Origin: Bog-756 sp963727955
GTDB taxonomy: Bacteria > Actinomycetota > Acidimicrobiia > Acidimicrobiales > RAAP-2
Length of the DNA: 64,000 nt
Direction of reading: 5' to 3'
Assembly: GCA_963727955.1 (NCBI GenBank)
Contig: CAVSII010000010.1
Span: 257,192-321,191, forward strand
Shown here: in pieces, positions 51,908 to 60,902 of the stretch
How positions within the stretch are numbered: position 1 is the first letter of the stretch
Layout: every line of letters begins with the position of its first letter
Notes under the pieces: generated by a model
What the model saw: only the letters and a program-made list of their open reading frames with translations
What the model was told of the DNA's origin: nothing
Databases searched by the model: none
Translations under genes and position numbers: made by a program

Positions 51908-53829
51908 GCCGGCCTCTCCGCATCGCCAACTGCTCGGGCTTCTACGGCGACCGGCTGTCGGCGGCGCGGGAGATGGTCGAGGGCGGTCCCATCGACTTCC
52001 TGACCGGCGACTGGTTGGCCGAGCTGACCATGCTCATCCTCTGGAAGGGGCGGCAGCGGGATCCGACGCGAGGCTGGGCCCATACCTTCCTCACCCAGAT
52101 GGAGCAGGTACTGGGCACCTGCATCGATCGCCGCATCAAGGTCGTGACCAATGCCGGCGGGCTCAACCCCAGTGGACTGGCCGACCAGGTGCGCCTGTTG
52201 GCCGAGCGGCTCGGATTGGCGGTTGCCGTTGCCCATGTGGAGGGCGATGACCTGATGCCGCGGGTCGGGGAGCTCCGACGGGCCGGGCACAACCTGGCCC
52301 ACCTCGACACCGGACAGCCGTTGGCCGAAGCCACCGGTGAGGTCATCTCGGCCAACACCTACCTGGGGGGCTGGCCCATCGTCGAAGCACTGTCCGGGGG
52401 GGCTGACGTTGTCATCTGCCCCCGGATCACCGACGCGTCACTGGTCGTCGGGCCAGCGGCCTGGCACCACGGCTGGTCGCCGACCGACTGGGACAGATTG
52501 GCCGGGGCGGTGGTGGCCGGCCACATCATCGAGTGCGGCCCGCAGGCCACCGGGGGCAACTACGCCTTCTTCACCGAAGTGGAGGGGGTCGACCGCCCAG
52601 GGTTCCCCATCGCCGAGGTGGCCGAGGACGGAACGTCGATCATCACCAAGCACCCCGGCACGGGGGGCGAGGTGTCGGTGGGAACGGTGACGGCCCAGCT
52701 GCTCTACGAGATCGCCGGACACCACTACCCCAACGCCGATGTCGTTGCCCGCTTCGACACCGTCAGCCTCGACCAAGAAGCCACCGACCGGGTACGGATA
52801 TCCGGGGCGCGGGGCCTGCCGGCACCGCCCGAACTCAAGGTGTGCATCAACCTGCTGGGTGGGTGGCGCAACTCGATGACCTTCATCCTGACCGGGCTCG
52901 ACATAGAGGAGAAGGCAGACCTGACCTTGAGCTCGCTCAACCAGGCCCTGGGGGGCATCTCCCAGTTCGCCGAATTCGACGCACGGCTCATCCGCTCGGA
53001 CAAGCCGGATGCACCGGTCAACGTGGAGGCCACCGCCCAGCTCCGGATCACCGTCAAGGACCCCGACCCGGCCCGGGTGGGTCGGTCGTTCTCGGGGGCG
53101 GCCACCGAACTGGCCCTGGCCGGCTACCCCGGCCTGCATCTGAGCTCCCCGCCGGCCGAAGGAAGCGTGTACGGGGTCTACTGGCCCGCCCTGGTCCCGG
53201 CCGACCTGGTCCTCCCCGAGGTGGTCCACCCCGACGGGCACAAGGTGCCGGTACCCAACACGGCCAACCAGATCGGAGCGCGGGAGACGGGGGCAACCGG
53301 CAGGGCGGGACCGGTCACCGACTCGGCGTCCGACGCCTCGCTGGCCCCCGAGGCAAGGCTGGTCTCGACCATCCCTGTCGTCCCCGACCCAGCCGTCCTG
53401 TCGACCGCGGTGACAGGACGCACCGGCACCACATCCACCCGTCGTCTGCCCCTGGGTGTCCTCATCGGGGCGCGATCGGGTGACAAGGGAGGCAATGCCA
53501 ACGTCGGTTTGTGGGCCCGCTCGGACGAAGCCTGGCTGTGGCTCGACGGCTTCATGACCATCGATACTTTCCGCACCCTGCTCCCCGAGGCCGAGCCGCT
53601 CGAGGTCGACCGATTCGCCTTTCCCAAGGTCCGCGCCGTCAATTTCGTGGTGGTGGGGTTGCTCGGCGAGGGCGTGGCCAGTTCCACCCGACCCGATCCA
53701 CAGGCCAAGGGACTGGGCGAGTACCTTCGGAGCAGGGTGGTCGACATTCCGACGGCTCTCCTGTCGGCCGACATGCTGGTCGGAAGCAGCCAAACCCGCC
53801 GGAGCCGCCAAACCCCCCGTCGAAGGTGA
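51904..53829 (+). CDS. AtuA-like protein (acyclic terpene utilisation family, DUF1446)
   Basis: 641 aa, GTG overlapping the previous TGA. The N-terminal DUF1446 domain (1-455) has LRIANCSGFYGDRLSAAREM, VTNAGGLNPSGLADQVRLL, ISANTYLGGWPIVEAL, DVVICPRITDASLVVGPAAW, HIIECGPQATGGNYAFF and KVCINLLGGWRNSMTFILTG. A Thr/Ala-rich linker (455-515) joins the AtuA C-terminal domain, LPLGVLIGARSGDKGGNANV ... FAFPKVRAVNFVVVGLLGEG. AtuA is needed for citronellol/geraniol degradation in pseudomonads, its reaction being unproven. Its position between carboxylase and dehydrogenase genes supports work on carboxylated or hydrated acyl-CoA products. Confidence 0.92.
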   Translation: MSRPLRIANCSGFYGDRLSAAREMVEGGPIDFLTGDWLAELTMLILWKGRQRDPTRGWAHTFLTQMEQVLGTCIDRRIKVVTNAGGLNPSGLADQVRLLAERLGLAVAVAHVEGDDLMPRVGELRRAGHNLAHLDTGQPLAEATGEVISANTYLGGWPIVEALSGGADVVICPRITDASLVVGPAAWHHGWSPTDWDRLAGAVVAGHIIECGPQATGGNYAFFTEVEGVDRPGFPIAEVAEDGTSIITKHPGTGGEVSVGTVTAQLLYEIAGHHYPNADVVARFDTVSLDQEATDRVRISGARGLPAPPELKVCINLLGGWRNSMTFILTGLDIEEKADLTLSSLNQALGGISQFAEFDARLIRSDKPDAPVNVEATAQLRITVKDPDPARVGRSFSGAATELALAGYPGLHLSSPPAEGSVYGVYWPALVPADLVLPEVVHPDGHKVPVPNTANQIGARETGATGRAGPVTDSASDASLAPEARLVSTIPVVPDPAVLSTAVTGRTGTTSTRRLPLGVLIGARSGDKGGNANVGLWARSDEAWLWLDGFMTIDTFRTLLPEAEPLEVDRFAFPKVRAVNFVVVGLLGEGVASSTRPDPQAKGLGEYLRSRVVDIPTALLSADMLVGSSQTRRSRQTPRRR

Positions 53830-53840
53830 GGAGTAACGCC

Positions 53841-55061
53841 ATGGACTTCGTCGAATCGGATGAGATGCAGATGCTGCGGGAGGCGGTGAGCTCGATCGCC
53901 TCCAAGTTCGGGCACGAGTACTACGTGGCCAAGGCCCATGCCGACGAGCGCACCGACGAGCTGTGGCGGGAGGTGGCCGAGGCGGGCTTCATCGGGGTCA
54001 ACGTGCCCGAGGAGTACGGAGGAGGCGGCGGGGGCATCACCGAGCTGGCCGCCGTTCAGGAGGAGCTGGCCGCGGCGGGATGTCCGTTGTTGGTGATCGT
54101 GGTGTCGGCGGCCATCTGCGTCACCATCATCGCCAAATTCGGCACGGAGGAACAGAAGCAGCGTTGGCTTCCCGGGTTCGCCACCGGCGAGCTCAAGATG
54201 GCCTTCGCCATCACCGAGCCCGACGCCGGGTCGAACTCCCACAACCTTTCGCTCACCGCATCCAAAGACGGCGACATCTACCGACTCAACGGTTCGAAGT
54301 ACTACATATCCGGCGTCGACGAGTGCCAGGCCATTCTGGTGGTGACCCGTTCGGGGGTCGACCCCGACACGGGCAGAGGCCAACTGTCTCTCTTCGTGGT
54401 GGACACCGACGCCCCCGGACTCGACAAGCAGGTGCTGCCGGTCGAGATCACCGCGCCGGAAAAGCAGTACACCCTGTTCTTCGACAACGTCGAAGTGGAG
54501 GCCGACCGGCTCCTCGGCGCCGAAGGAGAAGGACTGCGCCAGGTGTTCTTCGGCCTCAACCCCGAGCGCATCCTGTCGGCGGCCACGGCCAACGGCATCG
54601 GACGCTACGCGCTGGGCAAGGCAGCGGACTACGCCATCAGCCGCGAGGTGTGGGGCACCCCGATCGGACGCCACCAGGGCATCTCCCACCCACTGGCCAA
54701 GTGCAAGATCGAGGTCGAGCTGGCCCGGCTGATGACCGACAAGGCAGCCTGGCTGTGCGATTTCGCCGGCGACACGCCAGAGGCCGGCGAGGCGGCCAAC
54801 ATGGCCAAGTACTCGGCAGCGGAGGCGGCGCTGGCCGCGCTCGACCAGGCCATCCAGACCCACGGCGGTAACGGCATGTCATCGGAGTACGGACTGGCCG
54901 ACCTGTGGGGCATGACCCGGCTGCTGCGGATCGCACCGGTCAGCCGCGAGATGATCCTCAACTTCGTGGCCCAGCACTCGTTGGGTTTGCCCAAGCCTGG
55001 GACTGCCCAAGTCCACCGACGGCTTGGGCCTGACGGCGGACTCGGCGCTGATCCCCCGTGA
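53841..55061 (+). CDS. Acyl-CoA dehydrogenase (AtuD-like), C-terminus extended
   Basis: 406 aa from ATG 53841 with GAGGAG six bases upstream. FAD-dependent: FIGVNVPEEYGGGGGGITEL, MAFAITEPDAGSNSHNL, YRLNGSKYYISGVDE, LFFDNVEVEADRLLG, GFGLN-type FFGLNPERILSAATANGIGR, GTPIGRHQGISHPLAKCKIE, and QTHGGNGMSSEYGLADL. The last 17 residues (KPGTAQVHRRLGPDGGLGA) continue past the usual end NFVAQHSLGLP, and an inverted repeat (54990-55028) lies in this tail. Last gene of the carboxylase operon; it likely makes the enoyl-CoA that the carboxylase uses. Confidence 0.92.
   Translation: MDFVESDEMQMLREAVSSIASKFGHEYYVAKAHADERTDELWREVAEAGFIGVNVPEEYGGGGGGITELAAVQEELAAAGCPLLVIVVSAAICVTIIAKFGTEEQKQRWLPGFATGELKMAFAITEPDAGSNSHNLSLTASKDGDIYRLNGSKYYISGVDECQAILVVTRSGVDPDTGRGQLSLFVVDTDAPGLDKQVLPVEITAPEKQYTLFFDNVEVEADRLLGAEGEGLRQVFFGLNPERILSAATANGIGRYALGKAADYAISREVWGTPIGRHQGISHPLAKCKIEVELARLMTDKAAWLCDFAGDTPEAGEAANMAKYSAAEAALAALDQAIQTHGGNGMSSEYGLADLWGMTRLLRIAPVSREMILNFVAQHSLGLPKPGTAQVHRRLGPDGGLGADPP
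54990..55028. terminator. Inverted repeat CCCAAGCC...GGCTTGGG at the end of the carboxylase operon
   Basis: Perfect 8-bp arms (54990-54997 and 55021-55028) with a 23-base spacer, within the last codons of the acyl-CoA dehydrogenase. No T-run follows. Possibly a terminator now inside a run-on reading frame. Confidence 0.35.
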
Positions 55062-55269
55062 CGCCGTCTGGGCGGATCTGGAGTGCTGACCGCGGCGCAC
55101 TCCCGTAGAGACTCCCTGGGCTCGTCGGGCGACCTCTATGACCCAGGTCCAGTAGCTGTTTCCCGCGCGCACCGGGAATTGGTCGAGCCGCCTCGATTCC
55201 GCTGACGAAACCCGTCCCTGCCTGCTCAAGTCCGGGGTCCGAACGGTCGATCATGCCTGGTGCAGGTGG

Positions 55270-55320
55270 AATTACGCCTATTTACGCCGGTCGTAGGTAC
55301 GTACCCTGCCATATAGAGCA
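55270..55320 (+). promoter_or_regulatory. Promoter region of the pilin locus
   Basis: A/T-richer stretch with two TTACGCC repeats ten bases apart (55272, 55282), the palindrome GGTACGTACC (55296-55305) and a TATAGA hexamer just before ATG 55321. Candidate control region; the palindrome resembles the half-sites upstream of eno. Confidence 0.4.
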
Positions 55321-58131
55321 ATGGCTGAAGAATCTAAACCCCACAGGTCACGGAGATGGTCGTTGAACCCCTCATGGCCTGCGCCCGTACCGCCACAGAG
55401 TTCAGGGCCGGCAGTCTGATGACGGCATCACCCTGGTCGAAGTGATGCTGGCCTTCATCATCCTGATGATCACCATGGTCCCCATGGGTTACCTGCTCAC
55501 GTCCACCGTCCAGGCGTCCACCACGCACGTCAGCGGAGGCGGCTTTGCAGCTGGCCGATTCCTGGATGGAGATCCTGTCCAACACAACTCCGCCGTCCGA
55601 CCCGCCAGACCTACGACGGACGGTAACCGTTGTCACCGGGCACGCTCAGCCGCTCACCACCGCCCCGGCCGGCGCCAGAAACCCCAACGCCACACTGGCT
55701 GGCACCACTTTCGTTTCCTCGGCCAGCTACGACTGCATCCATCAACAGCGCCGGACAGGCTGACTCTGCGCACAGCCACCGACCCTCGAGTGATCGAGTT
55801 ACAGGTCACGGTGTCGTGGGGCGGGCCCCTTCACAATCTCCAGTCGGTCACAGACTCCACCAACATCGATTATCCAAAGCCCGGCCTCCAGACCGAGGGC
55901 TTCATCTCGCTGCAGCTTGAACAACGACGGCGAGACTGACGTTCACGGGAACTCGTTCAACGCCTGAGCCCGATTCGGTGCGATCACGAGACGGCCGGGC
56001 CCAAATGACACCGCTCTCACCCTGTCGCCCAATCCCGATTCTTGAACCCTGATGCCAATGGCTGCGTGTTCGCGCAGGTCCCGGTTGGTACGTATTCGGT
56101 GTCAGTCGGCCAACCCACTTACCGGAACCCTCCCCCTTTATTCGGGCTCGCCTCCTTTTGTCAATACCAGCCGCCGCCTCCGACAACGCGCGACCAACCA
56201 AACCGTTACCGTCACCGCGGAGCAAACTGTTTCGCTCGACGAGTTCGACGAAGGCCTCGACACAGCCATCTCCTACGGTGGAGCGACGGCCTAGATGGCG
56301 GTGTCGAATGCCCAACGCTGCCGGGCTCACCTGCCTGGCACAGGAAATGGGACGGCTACGGCGACGGCGGCATGGGGTGGCTCGTCGACGTGGTCATCGA
56401 CCACGCTCCCGGACGTGACCAACCTGAACCAGGTGGCCTGCACGTCGGCCAGTTCACCCACCTGCGTCGGCGTGGGCGACAGTTCGAGCGGGGGCATCAT
56501 CCTGACCACCACGTCGGACCTCGGTACTACCACGGCCGACCCCGTTCCGTCCGGTCGTCACTGACATCACCCAAGTGACGTGCCCTTCGGCCAACGGCTG
56601 CTATGCCCTGGGCACGAACGCCTCAGGCCCGGTTCTGTTGGCCGGAGCCGTAGGTCAGACCGCGCCGCAGCGATACCTGGGTAGAGGTGGCGCCACCCAT
56701 CGACAACCTTCACCAGCCTCTCGTCCATTGCCTGCCCGACGTCGTCGACATGCGAGCTGACCGGATCGGCCGTCGTCGGATCGGCGCCAGCGGCGGCGGA
56801 CATCCTGCGCCTGGACGGCGATCCGGCCTCTCTTGCCACCAACTCCGGATGGACGCCCACCTTTACCACCGACTCGCTGCCGACAGTCAGTAACGTCAGT
56901 ACGGTCAGCTCCCTCGGGGAAGTCGCGCGCCCGACCCGACCGAGTGCCTTGCCGTTGCCACCGGCGATTCCACCAGCCCTACTGATCCGACCATCCTGTC
57001 CGCCACCATCGGATCCAGTGGGGCCAGTACCTGGTCGGGCGAGAGCTTCCCATCCGGAGGGTCATCGATCACCGGTCTCTCCTGTACGACGACCACCTGC
57101 GTGGCCATCGGAACCACGCCGGGGCCCACGGTTGCACTGGCCGCAGTGTGGACAGTCGATCTCACTGCATCGCCGCCACGGTGGACGTTGATCCCTACCG
57201 GGGTCAGTGGCATTCCGTCCTCCGTCCTGGCCGTCACCTCGGTGGCATGCGGACAGCCAGCCAGCGGGGACACCGCCGACTGTGCCATCACCACGGCAAC
57301 CAACCTGGCTGCACCGGGGCAACTGCTCGAAGGTTCGTTGACCCACGGAGCATGGGTATGGAACTTCTCCACCCCTCCGTCGGGCGCCAGTGTCCTCTAC
57401 TACACCGGGGTTGCCTGCGAGGCCCAGCCAGCGCGCATTCGATGTGTGTCGCCGCTGGGGCGACGTCCAGCGGGCCGATCATCGCTACGGCGTCCCACGG
57501 CCCGTGGGATACGTGGACGACACAGACACCTACTTCACTGCCCGAGAGAACTGGCGAACACCACAGGGACGTCGCCACTAAGCGCCACGGTGACCGGCAT
57601 TCCCCTCGAGATTACCCCGGCCGGAATCTCCAACTGGACCACACCGGTGACCGCCGGAGGCACACCCAATGCCAGCCAACTTCCCGATGTCCTCTATCCC
57701 TACGCCAGCGGTTACTCGCTCGTCGCGGGAGATTGCTCGGCCGAAGCCAACAGCACATCGATCGCCTCATTGACCGCGCACCCGGAGGAACGGCCACGGC
57801 AAGCGTCCCCTTGGGGCTCCTTCCGTTCCAGGTGGTCAACGCCAGCGGGGCACCGGTCAGCGGCGCCACCGTCGTGATCACGTCCACCTCATGTGGAGCC
57901 GACGGAGACCAGTACACATTGCCGGTCACCGACGCTGACGGGCTGACCCAAACAGCCGTTCCATTCGGCAACTACAGCTACACCGTCAAGGTGGGGGCGA
58001 CCATCACTTCGCCGACCACCACCTTCACCGTCAATGCCAACTCGGTGAGCATTCCGGAAACGCAAGGACCGCCGACCGTCCCAGGTATTCCTTACTATCT
58101 GCCCGGTCCTGTCCAGGTGCCTTCCTCATGA
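55321..58131 (+). pseudogene. PilV-like minor pilin with large Cys-repeat extracellular domain (multiple frame changes)
   Basis: A class III prepilin signal, DDG-ITLVEVMLAFIILMITM with Glu at +5, begins at 55418 but is one base out of frame with ATG 55321. The protein can be followed by changing frame near 55535 (ALQLADSWMEILSNT), 55750 (RVIELQVTVSWG), 55917, 56042 (NPDANGCVFAQVPVGTYSVS), 56150 (TVTVTAEQTVSLDEFDEG), 56560 (TQVTCPSANGCYALG), 56690 (SSIACPTSSTCELTG), 57070 (GLSCTTTTCVAIGT) and 57790. The repeated V.CP....C.A.G motif resembles propeller-type extracellular repeats of actinobacteria. It ends in YYLPGPVQVPSS at 58131. Either decayed or badly sequenced; originally about 900 residues. 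The stop overlaps the next ATG. Confidence 0.7.
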
Positions 58132-59206
58132 CGATCACCCGTGCCCTGAGTCACACCCCGACCAACGTGAACCAAACGGCTCGACCTCTCGGGCCAGTTC
58201 AAAGGCCCGCCCGCGACGACACGGGCATGACCCTCACCGAGCTCCTGATCGCCTCCACCCTTCTGCTGGTTCTGCTCACGGTGGTCATGACCTCAATGAG
58301 CCTGGTCAGCCGGGTGACTGACAACGTGAGCTCGCAGTACGAGGAAAACGACCAAGCTCTGCCGGCGCTGGCCCCGATGCAGTCGCTCGTACGGGCCGAG
58401 GTCGAACCCGGTCCTACGACATTTATCGGGGCTCCGACTCCCGGCTTCGGGGTCGATACGCCGTCCGGGGTGCTGGGAACGCCCGACCAAATCAGCGGGA
58501 TCGGCAACTTCGCCCTCACCTTCTACGCCAACATCGGCACCGCTTATCACAACGTGACCGGCACAGGAACAACTGCGGGTCCGGTCATGATCGTCGCCGA
58601 GGAGCTCGACTCAAGTGGCAACCCGGTCACGTCGGCCAGCACGTGCTCGACGACCACCCTCTGCAGTTTCCAGGTGAGGGAGTACCTGCCCCACGTCCAC
58701 AACGACAGCGGAGTCTCGAGCTGTCCGTTTACCACCTCGATTGCGCCACCTCCGACGCCGGATCCAACGCCACCTCACCCGTGTCAGTACAGCTCGAACT
58801 ACACGCTCATCACCGACGTGTCCGACGTCATCAACAATCCCTCCCAGGTGTCGGTGGCGGGCCGACCCAACCCATCTTCACCTATGACCTCCTCGACACC
58901 GTGAACGACCTGGCCTTCCAGCTCACCTCTCCGGAAGTGCAGAGCGGCACCATTCAGCTGACCACTAGTCGCGGCTATCCCGCACCGGGCACCAACACCG
59001 TCAGCCTGACCTCCTGTGCGGCGCCCAGTGGGGCCTACCCCACGTGCCCGGCGGATGCTATCCAGAGCGTCGGTATCGACCTCATGATCGGGGTCAAAGG
59101 ATCGGGAGACAACGGCAACGTCGAAAACCAGACGATCGTCTACCGCTATCCCGAAAGCCCCGATTCTTCGACCTATCCATACCAATACTCCGGCACGGTG
59201 GGGTGA
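58128..59206 (+). pseudogene. PilW/PulJ-like minor pilin (one frame change)
   Basis: ATG 58128 overlaps the previous stop (ATGA). Class III prepilin signal: basic leader ending RPARDDTG, then MTLTELLIASTLLLVLLTVV with Glu at +5 and a hydrophobic helix. The first frame continues to about 58850 (TLITDVSDVINNPSQVSV). The sensible continuation GGGPTQPIFTYDLLDTVNDL is in another frame and runs to the TGA at 59204-59206 (SSTYPYQYSGTVG). One indel near 58855 would restore a protein of about 358 residues. It is a pseudopilin of the type that forms the pilus tip complex. Confidence 0.72.
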
Positions 59207-59211
59207 CCGTT

Positions 59212-60902
59212 ATGTCTCACAACCGCACATCTAGTTGCATGCGTCGGTGTCTCGACGCCATCCATCGACGGAAGGCGGCCGCTTCCGAACTGGGTCAGAC
59301 GGCGATCGTCGCCGTGTTGGCCATAACCATGTTGTGCTCAACAATCGGATTGGTCCTGGTCAACACCGTCCACAGTCCTTTAACCTCCAGCGCGGCATCG
59401 GTGCAGATCTATGCGAATCGGGCACTCGAAGCCGGCGAAAATGCCTACCTCGACGCCATCAACACCAACCCTAGCCTGGCCCAGTGCAGTACCGCCCTAA
59501 AGGCACCGGGACCTGTAGCGGCCTCAAGTACGGCCAGTGGAACCAGGTCGAAAGCGCGCAACGTCTGGTGCCGACGCGCGAGTATTACGCATTCGGTAAT
59601 CCTCAGCCGAGTTCAGCCCACCACCCATGCGCTCGTAAGCCTCTCCGTGGAGATCGTCGGTGCGGCCAACGACAACTCCGCACAACGGCTACCTCTTCGA
59701 CCAGGAGACGATCACAGTCACGCCGAAGAACGGATTTCTCGACAACGTCTGGTGGTCCAACTATGAGTCGTACAGTCCACAGGGAACTACTCGACCTGTA
59801 ACTACAACTGGGCTCTCAACTACAACATCTCGAACAGCAACGTCGACTGTTCAGACAGGTCTACTTCGGCCCAGGTGACTATCTCTTCGGACCGGTCTTC
59901 ACCAACGACTCCGTTTTCGTCAGCGGGAATGGTGCCACTTCAAGCTCACCGTCATTCGGCAATCCCTCGCCACCGTCCCCAGCGGCTGCGGTCCCCTCGG
60001 CGGTAACCACCGCGGACCCCAACTGTCTGTTCGTCGACAACAGACGGGAACGATGGAATAAATGGGAGCCACTCCACCTGCGCCAATGTCACGTCCGATG
60101 TCGCTCTGTACGACGCGGCCAATAGCTCCTACGGCAATCCCCAGGAACCGCCCCCCACCACCGACGCTTCGTTAGGTGTCATAGCGAGTGTGAACGGCTG
60201 CCTCTATTCCGGTCCGACCCAGATCACTCTTTCGAAGGGAGGCAGTGGTGGGCTGATGACAGTCAGCAGCCCAGACACGCCGTACTTGAACGGTCAGGAC
60301 AGCAACAATACTCCTGGGAACCCGAACGATTGCCCGACCGACGGAACCACCGCCGTTCCGCTTCCGGCCAACGGAGTCGTCTTCGTCGAGAACGCCACGC
60401 CAGCCGAGACCAAGGCGTGGGCCAACCCTTTGACGGACCCGTCGTGAACACGGTCACCAATGTCACCTCCAATCCCACCAATCCGGCCGCCGGTGCCACC
60501 AATGTGCAACTTACCGCCACCGTCACGTCGGCCAGCAACCAGATCCCCACCGGTGCGACGGTGACCTTCAGCCACGCCACGTGCAGGACCACCTCAGGTT
60601 CGCCGGCACAGTGCACCGCATGGAACGGGTCCACCAACATCGGCGGGAGCTGCTCCGGGGCATCGCTCGGGGCCGTCACAGCCGTCACCCCAGCGACCAA
60701 CCCACCCACCTACACCGCAGGCGACCTGCCAGGCAAGCGAGTCAGCCAAAGTCGGAGACACCTTTTCTGCTTCCTACAGCGGAGGGACGTACACCTCGGC
60801 TTCGTCGGGGAGTGTAGGCCAGACCAACAACTACAGCCCGTCGACGACATACGGCCCTGATTCCCAGGTGACAGCGAGGAGCGGAACCCCCGCTCCAAAG
60901 CA
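59212..60902 (+). pseudogene. PilX-like minor pilin, 5' part (multiple frame changes)
   Basis: ATG 59212 begins MSHNRTSSCMRRCLDAIHRR and a single helix TAIVAVLAITMLCSTIGLVL preceded by SELGQ, as in PilX-type pilins. The reading frame then changes at about 59495 (TCSGLKYGQWNQVE), 59615 (ALVSLSVEIVGAAN), 59675 (NGYLFDQETITVTPKNGFL), 59780, 59870, 60100 (GVIASVNGCLYSGPTQITL), 60430 and 60730. The part from 60445 (NTVTNVTSNPTNPAAGATN) to 60840 is an Ig-like (Big_3 type) domain. The frame starting at 60861 continues the same protein and is intact. One gene originally, now broken. Confidence 0.68.
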
